From the NCBI GenBank assembly GCA_001839685.1, contig MLAK01000555.1:52481-68992 (forward strand): DNA of 16,512 bases, read 5' to 3'. Positions 1 to 7,583 of the stretch are shown here, one piece after another. The notes under the pieces are model-generated. The model was not told where the DNA came from. It saw only the letters and a list, made by a program, of their open reading frames with translations, and did not search any database. Position numbers and translations under genes: made by a program. This stretch comes from Tritrichomonas foetus (taxonomy: Eukaryota > Parabasalia > Tritrichomonadida > Tritrichomonadidae). Numbering within the stretch: the stretch's first letter is position 1; the number at the start of each line of letters is the position of its first letter.

Positions 1-120
1 TTGATTTCATTATTCATTTACTTCATTAATCCTTGATTTCATTATTCCTTGATTTCATTATTCATTTGCTTCATTATTCCTTGATTTTATTATTCATTTA
101 CTTCATTATTTATTTGATTC
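1..120. repeat. AT-rich 16/32-nt tandem repeat
   Basis: Copies of a unit starting TTGATTTCATTATT lie head to tail at 1-32, 33-48, 49-80 and 81-112. Units 1, 3 and 4 are 32 nt long. Each is made of two related 16-nt halves, and the second half starts TTTRCTTCATTATT. Unit 2 is a single 16-nt half ending TTCC. The array decays into T-rich DNA after about 120 and may begin left of the window. Neither 16 nor 32 is a multiple of three, so this is unlikely to be a coding repeat. It is most simply a minisatellite in an intergenic region. Confidence 0.75.
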
Positions 121-1253
121 GTTTGTTTTTATTCCTTTATTTCGTTCCTTCTTTTTTTTATATTATTATTATTCATAAATAGAAATATTGAGACCAAAGA
201 CATATAGTATTTATAAGGCTCGGAATCCGAAATATATATACAATATCACCCATTTCCCAATCGAATAAGGCAAAACAGTCAAAATAATATTTTTATCACC
301 ACAAAATATGCACTATAGTGGCAGAAAATAAACAAAAATAATATCTCCATGTGGAATTAAATCCAGAAAAAGGAAAAAGAACTTGATTAAATTAAAAAAA
401 AAAATAGGTCGAGAAAAAAATTTACTATGAATAAGAAAATTGTTTAAAATTCATTTAAACGGTACATCCATAATAAAAATAAAATTTTGGTATCGGATCT
501 TTGGGTATAAATGTCTATTTGTAAACAACAAAATAATCATTTGTTTTCACATTTGTAATTTGGTTGCTTTTTGGAATTGAGATAATCGCTTCTTTTGTTT
601 CGCCTGTATGTTTTTGAAACGGGGAAAACTTCGTCGAGATCACTGACTTTAACTTTTTCCAAAAATATGGAATAGTATTCAAAACATATTTTTTAGACAA
701 TTCAAAATCTCGAAAATGATATTGAAAACGCTCCACATGAAGCAACTTTTTCTTTTATTTAATAATTACTCCCCTTCACAAAGGTTGAAATAATTGACCT
801 TCGTGTGGAATTCCCATGGGGAATCTGGTACAATCCAATAAAATGATCATTGTAAATGGGCAAATTATTCACCTATGATATTCATAAGACTAAAACCAAC
901 GATAGACAATTCATGAATTCAGGCATGAAGTCCGATCAATACCTATACTTCAATTCATAATAAAGATACTTGTATAAAAAGTTTATATTTTTTATTTGAC
1001 TCACTTCTATAAAAAAATAAGGAAATTGAATTAATAACATATTTATTATTTTTTGATATAATAACACTTTTAAACGAACATAATTATAGGAAAATGTATA
1101 CTTCTGCATTATGACCAAAAATTCAAATTCATCTGAATAATTGACCAAACTTGGACAAAATCTTGAAACTGTTCAAGTTGGTCTTTATTAATGCAGAGGG
1201 AAATGTTGATGATGATTTTTTTTTTTTTTTGTGTGTGTCATATTTGAATAGTT
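121..1253. other. Intergenic region without a convincing gene
   Basis: This stretch is strongly AT-rich. Minus-strand open frames at 745-515 and 1148-936 have no ATG start and open only with TTG, so I do not call them genes. The 755-515 frame has fairly balanced amino-acid composition and could be a decayed gene fragment. An imperfect inverted repeat (TTCACAAAGGT against ACCTTCGTGTGGAA) lies near 775-812. The sequence ACGATAGACAA at 899-909 recurs just before the ATG at 4155. A 15-nt T run followed by GTGTGTGT (1216-1238) sits just beyond the stop codon of the minus-strand coiled-coil gene, in its presumed 3' untranslated region. Confidence 0.5.
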
Positions 1254-2501
1254 TCAAGTTCTCTTTTTCTTTGACTTTTCTAAATCAGCAAGAATTGCTT
1301 CAAATTCTCTCTTTAATCTCCGAAGTTGTTGATTCTTTTCTTCTATTTCCTTTTTATGGTTATTTTCTAAAAGTCTTCTTTCTTCTTCAAATTTATCTTC
1401 TAATTTCAAAGCCATTCGATTTAAGTCCATTTGCCTTTGTTGGATGTCACCTTCCATTCTTGCAATAGCATCCAAAACACTATCTAAGGCAGCAGCTCCA
1501 GTCGGACGCGGTTTTTTCAATTCTGTATTTTCCGCTTCAAGGATTTGCACGCGCGCGCGATATTTTTCAAAGTCTGTGCGATAGTCTGCATTTGTTTGTA
1601 ATGATTTAATTTGTGCTTGCATTGATGCTTTTTCAACTGTGAAGTCATTTATATCAATTTGGTGTCTTTTTTGTTCTTCCATTAAATCAGCCTGCGCTTT
1701 TGAAATTTGTGCTTGAAGATCTTTAAATTTAATATTTTTATCTTTTTGTCTTCCTTTTAAGTTAGCAATTTCTCTCTGCATTTCCTCACATCTTTGCTGA
1801 TAATCTGAAACTTGTTGCTCAAGTTCTTTTATCTTTGGTGATGATTTTTGGGCAGTAGAAAGCCTTCCTGGAATTCCTGTTCTTTTTGGTGGATTACTTT
1901 TTGCTTTTTGTAACTCTTCAACAGTTGCCTTTAATTGTTCAATTTCTTCTTTCAATTTTCTGACATCAGCAGATGGTGTGTCGTATCTACTTGGAGATCG
2001 ATATCTTTTTTGATTGGATCTTAGCTCTTTAACCTCTTTTTCTCGACGAACAAGAATCTCTGGACAAATAATTGCTGCAAGATTATCAAATGCTGGTTCA
2101 ATTCCTTTTCCTTGAATAAACGCATCTCTTAAAGAGCCGATAACTGATTCGATTGTTGCATTTTTTGTTTCATCTGCATCCCACCTTGCGACAGAATTTC
2201 TTAAATTTTCATTTTCTAAACGTAAAATTTGATTTTCTTCTTCAAGTGACATAATTCTTTGTTTTGCATCTCTGACGTATTGAACATGTTCTTCTTGTAA
2301 TTGTTGGTAATTATCAATCGAAATTTGATTTCCTCGTAATTCAAAAACTTGTCTGCGAAGCGATTCATTTTCTTTTCGTACATCTGTATCGTTTGTTGCG
2401 ATTTGTTTTTCTAAGGTTTTTAATCGAAGATGAAGTTCTTCATTGTCCTTTTGGTATGCCTGTAATATACGTTCAGTGTCGCCAATATCATCCATAGACA
2501 T
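1254..2501 (-). CDS. Long coiled-coil protein, function unknown
   Basis: The gene encodes 415 residues from an ATG at 2501, with a second ATG two codons later. Heptad-type sequence rich in Glu, Lys, Gln and Leu fills about residues 10-105, 178-200, 223-330 and 345-412. The breaks are at about 106-155 (a more globular stretch containing RWDAD and AFDNLAAIICPEIL), 161-178 (Ser/Arg/Tyr-rich) and 203-222 (Pro/Gly/Ser, basic). There is no signal peptide, membrane segment or enzyme motif. Proteins of this build are usually filamentous cytoskeletal, centrosomal or basal-body components, but nothing here allows a family assignment. The gene diverges from the small gene at 2684 and has a strong promoter-motif candidate 29-40 nt upstream of its ATG. 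Its stop is TGA followed by AA, not the overlapping TAAA seen in some neighbours. The coding frame is very likely; the role is unknown. Confidence 0.85.
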   Translation of the reverse strand: MSMDDIGDTERILQAYQKDNEELHLRLKTLEKQIATNDTDVRKENESLRRQVFELRGNQISIDNYQQLQEEHVQYVRDAKQRIMSLEEENQILRLENENLRNSVARWDADETKNATIESVIGSLRDAFIQGKGIEPAFDNLAAIICPEILVRREKEVKELRSNQKRYRSPSRYDTPSADVRKLKEEIEQLKATVEELQKAKSNPPKRTGIPGRLSTAQKSSPKIKELEQQVSDYQQRCEEMQREIANLKGRQKDKNIKFKDLQAQISKAQADLMEEQKRHQIDINDFTVEKASMQAQIKSLQTNADYRTDFEKYRARVQILEAENTELKKPRPTGAAALDSVLDAIARMEGDIQQRQMDLNRMALKLEDKFEEERRLLENNHKKEIEEKNQQLRRLKREFEAILADLEKSKKKRT

Positions 2502-2683
2502 TTAGCATACGTTTATTAATACATTTCACAAAATATGGTTATATTTTAAATATTTATGTCCACTTTTCCTAAATGTAAATAGTCACAAATATGGCTAAAT
2601 AAAAATTGAAAAGATGAAAATTTCTTATTCAAATTTATGCAAATTTCTTTGAAACAAAAAAACGAGATCTGAAATTTCAGAAA
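2502..2683. promoter_or_regulatory. Divergent promoter region between two genes
   Basis: This 182-bp spacer separates the start codons of the minus-strand coiled-coil gene and the plus-strand small gene, so it must carry both promoters. AAAATATGGTTATATTTT lies at 2530-2547, and a related AAATATGGCTA lies at 2587-2597. No TATA box can be told apart from the general AT background. For the plus-strand gene only the short leader TTTCAGAAAATG is visible next to the start codon. It resembles but does not match the trichomonad initiator TCAYTW. Confidence 0.6.
2530..2547 (-). promoter_or_regulatory. Candidate Myb-like core promoter element, copy 1
   Basis: In the sense of the coiled-coil gene the element reads AAAATATAACCATATTTT and ends 29 nt before its ATG. 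The Med12-like gene has the same 18 nt with one substitution at almost the same distance (26 nt). The core TAACCATAT differs by one base from TAACGATAT, the Myb recognition element described in Trichomonas vaginalis promoters. Both the shared sequence and the shared spacing are seen directly. Binding by a Myb protein is inference. Confidence 0.5.
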
Positions 2684-3151
2684 ATGAGTAAAGCGCGAAA
2701 TGTAGCAATTAACAGGAAAAAGCTAGGGCGCTTTCTTGACTCACTCAAAACGAGAACTTCTGAAGAACTTCAAGAAAGAAAGCGAATTGGAGAAGAATAT
2801 ATCGGAATCGAAAACGAATTTAAAACAATTCGAGATACAGCAACGACAATTATATACCCGAAAGGACCGTCTCGATTCCATCGTGAAACACACATTGAAA
2901 CAAAGCCAAAACATAGGTCGCTACCTCCAACCGATGAAATGGAGGAGCCGAAATATATTCCGGCATCAAAATATGCTTTACCGATGGCACCAATGCCGTT
3001 TAAAGTTGCAAGAGACAGCAAGAATGCTTCAAGAGTTCTGAATTTGAGCAGATTAAGGCCAAAGAAGCCTTCATCTGAAGTGAATGTGAATGAAGCTGGT
3101 CCATCTTTCCCGAACATCAATATTGAGAAATTGGACACTACTGTATACTGA
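2684..3151 (+). CDS. Small basic hypothetical protein
   Basis: The frame encodes 155 residues from an ATG at 2684, preceded by AGAAA. Residues 1-55 are charged, mainly helical and basic at the start (MSKARNVAINRKKLGRFLDS), then Glu-rich. The rest is probably disordered, with many Pro, Lys and Arg (LPPTDEMEEPKYIPASKYAL, SRLRPKKPSSE). There is no signal peptide, membrane segment or recognised domain. The frame is less AT-rich than the flanking spacer and uses all amino-acid classes, which supports real coding. Overlapping frames on both strands are poorer. It is divergently transcribed from the coiled-coil gene and may be co-regulated with it. I do not recognise a family. Confidence 0.7.
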   Translation: MSKARNVAINRKKLGRFLDSLKTRTSEELQERKRIGEEYIGIENEFKTIRDTATTIIYPKGPSRFHRETHIETKPKHRSLPPTDEMEEPKYIPASKYALPMAPMPFKVARDSKNASRVLNLSRLRPKKPSSEVNVNEAGPSFPNINIEKLDTTVY

Positions 3152-4154
3152 TGCCTCGTTTTCTTTATGTTTTTTTGATAGTTGTTATTTTAATAATCTG
3201 TTGTTTGTGAATAAATATTTTATATTGCTTTTATTATTCTGATTTATCTTCATGATCAATTATCAGAAGACATCACTGATGAAAATTTACTGTTCTTCCT
3301 GTAATGGGTTTAATTGACATTTTTTCATTTCCATCTCCATGAATTCTTTTCCCGATTCCTCAGAACATGGAATCACTTTGTGATTGTATTTTTCACTGGC
3401 TTTAGATGATTGTGATATAATTTTATGAAGATTCTCTATTTCTTTGATGTGGTTCCACAATCATATTCATTTTGCGCATTTTATTTCAAGTATATTTCTT
3501 TTCGTTGTCACTTCTATGTTCAAACGTTTTCGAATGCATTACCTTCAATCTTTTCCTTATTTGATTATAGCCATTTATTAGGATCACAATTCTAGAATTA
3601 CATTATCTATTCTTGGATTTGAAAATGCAAAGATTTATCAAAGGAAAATTTTACATTGTGAACTAGTACATGAAAAAATAATGAAAAATATTCCAGCTTC
3701 ATAAGATGAAGTAGAGATAAAGAATAGAAATATGCATAAATTTTATTAGCTCATCCTTTTAATGAGAATTCTAATAATTATTCTTGATAAAAATGTAAGT
3801 TTTTAATTTTGGCTATCATACCATTCAATTACAGATGCATCTTAAGTAAAACCACCAAGATATTGCTTCATCAAAGATATTTCACGAAATTTAATTCAAC
3901 TATATTTTTTATAAATGATTCCATTCTATAAGCATGATTTGGAGTAACATACGTGACTAGAATCAAATTCCAGGATAAAAATAAAATAATATCACCAAAA
4001 TCCAAATAATGTTGATCCGCGCAAATTAATTAATTCTTCAAAATCAAGCTTGAGACTATTTTCACGATTCACGGAATAACACTCAGAAAGAGACATTTTA
4101 TTAATCTTCTTTGTATCACCAAATGTGAGAAAAGTCAGAGGACGATAGACAAAC
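3152..4154. other. Intergenic region, mostly featureless
   Basis: About 1 kb of AT-rich DNA separates the small gene from the LRR gene; both read rightward. No frame with an ATG and convincing length is present. The only coding-like stretch is on the minus strand around 3287-3460, listed separately as a possible pseudogene. The last 30 nt before the ATG at 4155 contain TATCACCAAATG and ACGATAGACAA, which are the most likely promoter-proximal elements of the LRR gene. Confidence 0.5.
3287..3460 (-). pseudogene. Possible decayed gene fragment
   Basis: Reading leftward from 3460, a frame of 57 codons with coding-like composition (LWNHIKEIENLHKI near its start, FMEMEMKKCQLNPLQEEQ at its end) stops at a TAA at 3287-3289. 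It has no upstream ATG and is closed by a TGA at 3463-3461. Further upstream on the same strand, short stretches such as SNKEKIEGNAFENV and NPRIDNVILEL are broken by several stops and frame changes. This would fit an old, eroded gene of perhaps LRR or coiled-coil type. It could equally be chance in AT-rich DNA. Confidence 0.22.
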
Positions 4155-6137
4155 ATGGAAGTTGTATTGCCTTTTTCTTCGAAAACTGTTCAGTATGTCA
4201 TCAATGCAATGCAACTTTATCACGAGCAGAAACGCTTTCCAAATGTCGATTCTACACACTTGCTAGAGTGCCTCGAGTGCATTTTGTTTCTTGGTTTTGA
4301 CGAATTTTTATATTATCTTGTCCCAAATATCGCGCAGAATTTAAAAAGCATTCCTGAAACAACAATAAAATTATTTCCCAATTACTTAATACCATTAGTT
4401 ATCGACGCAATTCCATTCTGCTTACTCGATCCAGATTTCATTATCAAATTTTTCGGACTAGACATGCTTTTTCATCGAATTAAACACTCGTATTCGCCTA
4501 AAATGAACAATTTCCCGTTTAGATTTATGACCCAATATAAAGAAAATAATCATGAAAGTTTAATCGCAAATACTTTAGTAACATATAGTATTAAACATTT
4601 TATTTCGTCTGAATTTGTTAAATCACGTTGTACAGTTTTAGAACTGAAAGCCTTTCAGTCTGACATAAATATTCATCATTTTATCAATCTTAAGGAATTA
4701 ATAATAAACGGTATTATTTTTTCACCAAATGAATCTATCAACCGTTTTTTACTTCCTTCTCTGGAAAGACTTGAAATCTCAAAAACGAAATTAGATAATT
4801 CACAATTCACTGAAATTATTAACTACGTTTCCCAAAACCCCAATTTAAAAACACTAAGCCTACGTGAAACAAAAATGGGAATGGTCAGATGTAATTTATT
4901 CGTTGAAGCCATGAATAATGGAAAATTACAGAATATTAAAAATTTTGACATCGGCTCAAACGGAATTGGTGCCACCTCAATTAATCTTTTATTAAAGGCA
5001 ATTCCAAAGACTTCAATTGAAGCACTTTCTATTGATGCCAACTTTTTCTCAGCCTCTGCTGAAACAATTATGCGATTTTATGAATTGAATATTCGGGCAG
5101 CATCCCTCCGCGGAATCACCTGGGATCCCGAATCAGCATTAAAGCTCAAAAAAGCACTTGAAGTAAATAAAAACATAAAATTCTGGGATTTATCAGCACA
5201 AGTTATTCATAAACACTCAGATCCTGATTTTACATCAGAGCTTGCTCAAGAGTTGTTAACTACCGCCCAACCAAATATTGATGCCCTCTTTATGTCTAAT
5301 CATAATATTCAACATATTAATTTTTCCTGTTTATTACATCTTCAATTGAAAGCATTAACTTTAACTAATTCTAATTTAATGAGTGACTCAATTGAACCTA
5401 TTCTTCCTATGCTTAATTCTTTATCTTTTTTAGACTTATCTTTTAATTCTATTTCTTTTCGTGGACCAACTTTTTTAAAGGCTTGTGCAAATTCACCAAC
5501 TTTGAAATATTTGTTTTTATCACATAATGAAATAGGAGACAATGGTGGCGCTTTCTTATTTGAAGCAATGAAAGAAAACAAATCAAAATTATCTTCAATA
5601 AGATTGAGAAATTGTTTTTTAAGGCATAAATCAACTGCATATTTAATGGAATACTTGGCTACAGGTGAAGCTGATTTAGTTGAACTTGATGTAGGAAGCA
5701 ATGATATGTTTCATAAAGTTCATACTTTTTCTGATGATGTTATACCCAAAAAGTCGAAAATTGAGACATTTTTTGTGGGAAGCAATAATGTGAACAAACA
5801 TTCTCTCGAACAGCTTTTTGATCTGATTGAACCGCCGAGATTTGTAGATCTTGATAGAATTGAGTGCAGCTCAATTTGCCTGATAGCTAAGAAAATTCAA
5901 GGCGTGATTGGAATTTCTATCTGTTTTGCACGAATTCAATCAATCGAAAAACTCATTCAAATTATTAAGGATTCATTGGTCAGTGAGCTTTGGATAGTTA
6001 ATTCAATATCCCAAAGAGTCCTTGATGGAATTCTTGAACAATATTTTAATATTCCGAAATTAATGGCAATTCACGTGGGATCAGACTTAAAGCTTCCTAC
6101 AAACCCTCCAATACCCGTACTTTCCGAAATTTTGTAA
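4155..6137 (+). CDS. SKP1/BTB-like plus leucine-rich-repeat protein
   Basis: The gene encodes 660 residues. Residues 3-74 resemble the second half of a SKP1/BTB (POZ) fold. VVLPFSSKTVQYVINAM matches the SKP1 pattern LP-x-V-x-S-x-x-L-x-x-V-I, and the helical stretch LLECLECILFLGFDEFLYYL followed by NIAQNLKSIPETTIKLF matches SKP1's helices and its 'ik..tpeei...f' end. The first strands of the fold are absent, and an in-frame TAG at 4146-4148 blocks an upstream extension. Residues of about 175-560 carry irregular ribonuclease-inhibitor-type LRRs, for example LSFLDLSFNSISFRGPTFL and LKYLFLSHNEIGDNGGAFLF. The last 100 residues are less repetitive. There is no signal peptide or membrane helix, so it is probably cytosolic. 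LRRs bind proteins; a SKP1/BTB part would suggest a ubiquitin-ligase adaptor, which is inference. The stop codon is followed four bases later by TAAA. Confidence 0.85.
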   Translation: MEVVLPFSSKTVQYVINAMQLYHEQKRFPNVDSTHLLECLECILFLGFDEFLYYLVPNIAQNLKSIPETTIKLFPNYLIPLVIDAIPFCLLDPDFIIKFFGLDMLFHRIKHSYSPKMNNFPFRFMTQYKENNHESLIANTLVTYSIKHFISSEFVKSRCTVLELKAFQSDINIHHFINLKELIINGIIFSPNESINRFLLPSLERLEISKTKLDNSQFTEIINYVSQNPNLKTLSLRETKMGMVRCNLFVEAMNNGKLQNIKNFDIGSNGIGATSINLLLKAIPKTSIEALSIDANFFSASAETIMRFYELNIRAASLRGITWDPESALKLKKALEVNKNIKFWDLSAQVIHKHSDPDFTSELAQELLTTAQPNIDALFMSNHNIQHINFSCLLHLQLKALTLTNSNLMSDSIEPILPMLNSLSFLDLSFNSISFRGPTFLKACANSPTLKYLFLSHNEIGDNGGAFLFEAMKENKSKLSSIRLRNCFLRHKSTAYLMEYLATGEADLVELDVGSNDMFHKVHTFSDDVIPKKSKIETFFVGSNNVNKHSLEQLFDLIEPPRFVDLDRIECSSICLIAKKIQGVIGISICFARIQSIEKLIQIIKDSLVSELWIVNSISQRVLDGILEQYFNIPKLMAIHVGSDLKLPTNPPIPVLSEIL

Positions 6138-6696
6138 GTAAATATATATTACACGCATTTTAATTTTTTTTTATATATTTTATCCAGCTAGGTGATGAGA
6201 AAAGGCTTTACCGGCAGCGAATTCTTCAGATATGAGATATCGAGTTGGATTATGACGAAAAAATTATGATACGATGTAAAAAAAAAAGAAATTTGTAAAA
6301 ATGGAATGTTGTATGGGCCAGGTGTCTCTCGATAACATTACCGGAGCCGTTTTTCCCATCGCCGTGTTGAGTGTTTCATGAGGTCAGAGGAAAGCATTCG
6401 CCAACCGTAGTACCACTCTTATTCCTTTTTGGAATATGGTCATTCAAACCGTTTTTATTTCTGAAGGAATATCAGGTAAGAATTATAACGAGGAAATGGT
6501 TACATATATCTAACATTTTATATCATATTTCACTATCAAGAATTTTCCTTTTTTTACATGTGTAAGAGAAAGAAACTATGGCATTTAGTGTACATTCTTT
6601 ATTTTTATAAGTGTATGCATTATGTGAGGATGACAAAATTGGACAAAAAAAAGTTGTTATATATAAAATAAAAAAATGAGGCAATAATATAAAAAT
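6138..6696. other. Convergent intergenic region with a GC-richer block
   Basis: This is the 3' spacer between the LRR gene and the convergent small gene at 7098-6697. Its flanks are AT-rich, but 6180-6480 is clearly less so and contains GGCTTTACCGGCAGCG (6204-6219) and CATTACCGGAGCCG (6336-6349). No long frame from ATG exists. The longest sensible one is 26 codons (6301-6381), and the plus-strand 64-codon frame at 6371 looks like chance. The block may be an RNA gene or a decayed gene; see the separate entry. After about 6480 I see nothing. Confidence 0.45.
6185..6480. ncRNA. Candidate structured RNA or decayed gene, unassigned
   Basis: This block stands out from its surroundings by base composition and by repeated TTACCGG at 6208-6214 and 6337-6343. 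TATCGAG (6238-6244) can pair with CTCGATA (6328-6334). GTGATGA at 6192-6198 matches a box C motif, and ATGACGA near 6252 is C'-like. No properly spaced box D (CTGA) closes a standard 70-120-nt C/D snoRNA; the only late CTGA is near 6461. I compared it by eye with the conserved cores of U1, U2, U4, U5, U6, U3, SRP and RNase P RNAs and found no match. Strand and ends are unknown. Confidence 0.2.
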
Positions 6697-7098
6697 TTAT
6701 GCATTAAATACAAACAAAAATTGTTCCCCGTCAGCCTTTAACGGTTCACAGTTCGAATTCCCCGCTTTGGCGTGAGGTGGGAGAAATTGTCTATTTCCAG
6801 AAATTCTGGGCGCAGAGGGACGGACAAGTGCCCTTCCGATGTTTTCAGGACACCTGGTGAAGCAGTTTTTATACTTTGGCTTTTCATTTTGAATGACGTA
6901 ATTCTTCTTATGTTCGTAAATGTCGGCGAGGCTTGACAGATTGTATTGGTTTGTCGGCAAGTTTTCAATCTGATCGGCACGTTTAATTTCTCTTAATGGG
7001 ATTTTCGAGGGAGAGTTGGGTTGCTTTGAGTTACACTGAATGAGAGAGATCATTTTGAAATTTTTATATTTTCGTTTTTTGGTTCTCTTTGAAAACAT
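6697..7098 (-). CDS. Small basic hypothetical protein
   Basis: The frame encodes 133 residues from an ATG at 7098, with another in-frame ATG at codon 16. The first 15 residues are very basic (MFSKRTKKRKYKNFK) and could be a nuclear-localisation-type segment, or may be untranslated if the second ATG is used. The rest is polar and probably disordered, with three Cys and a Pro/Arg-rich patch (RALVRPSAPRISGNRQFLPP). The DNA is less AT-rich than the spacers, which supports coding. The competing 80-codon frame inside it lacks such balanced composition. The stop TAA is followed by A, giving the TAAA expected for a trichomonad 3' end. No family is recognised and the role is unknown. Confidence 0.6.
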   Translation of the reverse strand: MFSKRTKKRKYKNFKMISLIQCNSKQPNSPSKIPLREIKRADQIENLPTNQYNLSSLADIYEHKKNYVIQNEKPKYKNCFTRCPENIGRALVRPSAPRISGNRQFLPPHAKAGNSNCEPLKADGEQFLFVFNA

Positions 7099-7583
7099 TT
7101 GAATAGTTTACATGCTGTTTTCACTGGTTTATCAGAAAAGAAAGAATTAGAATTTGAATATCTATTCATTGAAAATATTTTCATGCTTTCACAAAAACCG
7201 GAAGGAAAATTTTCTTCCAATTATATAGAAAATAATTTCAATAAAACCTCTATTTTTCATATGTTTACACAAACATTTGAGTTCAACGTCATTTTAGACA
7301 TTTCACTATAAAATAACACAAATTTGGCATTCACATTCAAATATCACAATAATCACTATTAAATTTGAAAGATGGTTCATAAATATTGATAAATGAGATA
7401 ATATTGAACTCATTTTTGAGAAGCTGTTATAACTTTTTAAATGCAAGCTTGTGAAGATTAAAATCTCTTCCTATTCTCTTTTGTAACTGAGAGAGTGATG
7501 TTAAAATAAACACACAAAATAAATCAGACAATATATTTATTAATATAAAATATGGAAAAAAACAAAACAAAATCGGGAAATCA
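7099..7583. other. Spacer between two minus-strand genes
   Basis: This AT-rich stretch lies downstream of the Med12-like stop codon and upstream of the small minus-strand gene, so it should contain the 3' end of the first and the promoter of the second. A plus-strand frame at 7099-7311 opens only with TTG and is not called. A minus-strand frame starting at 7759 overlaps the end of the Med12-like gene out of frame and is not called either. I see no RNA gene, and no copy of the 18-nt promoter element before the ATG at 7098. Confidence 0.5.

Noticed and set aside
936..1148. Minus-strand 70-codon frame
   Set aside because: The only start is TTG, and the product is dominated by Tyr, Phe, Ile and Asn as expected from translated AT-rich spacer.
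1151..1468. Plus-strand open frame over the coiled-coil gene
   Set aside because: It opens with a non-ATG codon, is Phe/Leu-rich, and lies opposite a clear coiled-coil coding frame; it is an antisense shadow.
2736..3138. Alternative frames inside the small gene at 2684-3151 (plus and minus)
   Set aside because: They overlap the better frame almost completely and have poorer starts and composition.
6370..6400. GAGGAAAGC-like stretch resembling the RNase P CR-I element
   Set aside because: The rest of CR-I does not match and no CR-V partner or P4 pairing could be found downstream.
6740..6785. GTTCGAATTC resembling a tRNA T-loop
   Set aside because: The flanking five bases do not pair as a T-stem, no acceptor or anticodon arm is present, and the site lies in a coding frame.
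7099..7311. Plus-strand 70-codon frame adjacent to the small minus-strand gene
   Set aside because: It starts at TTG, its first ATG is well inside, and its composition is that of AT-rich non-coding DNA.
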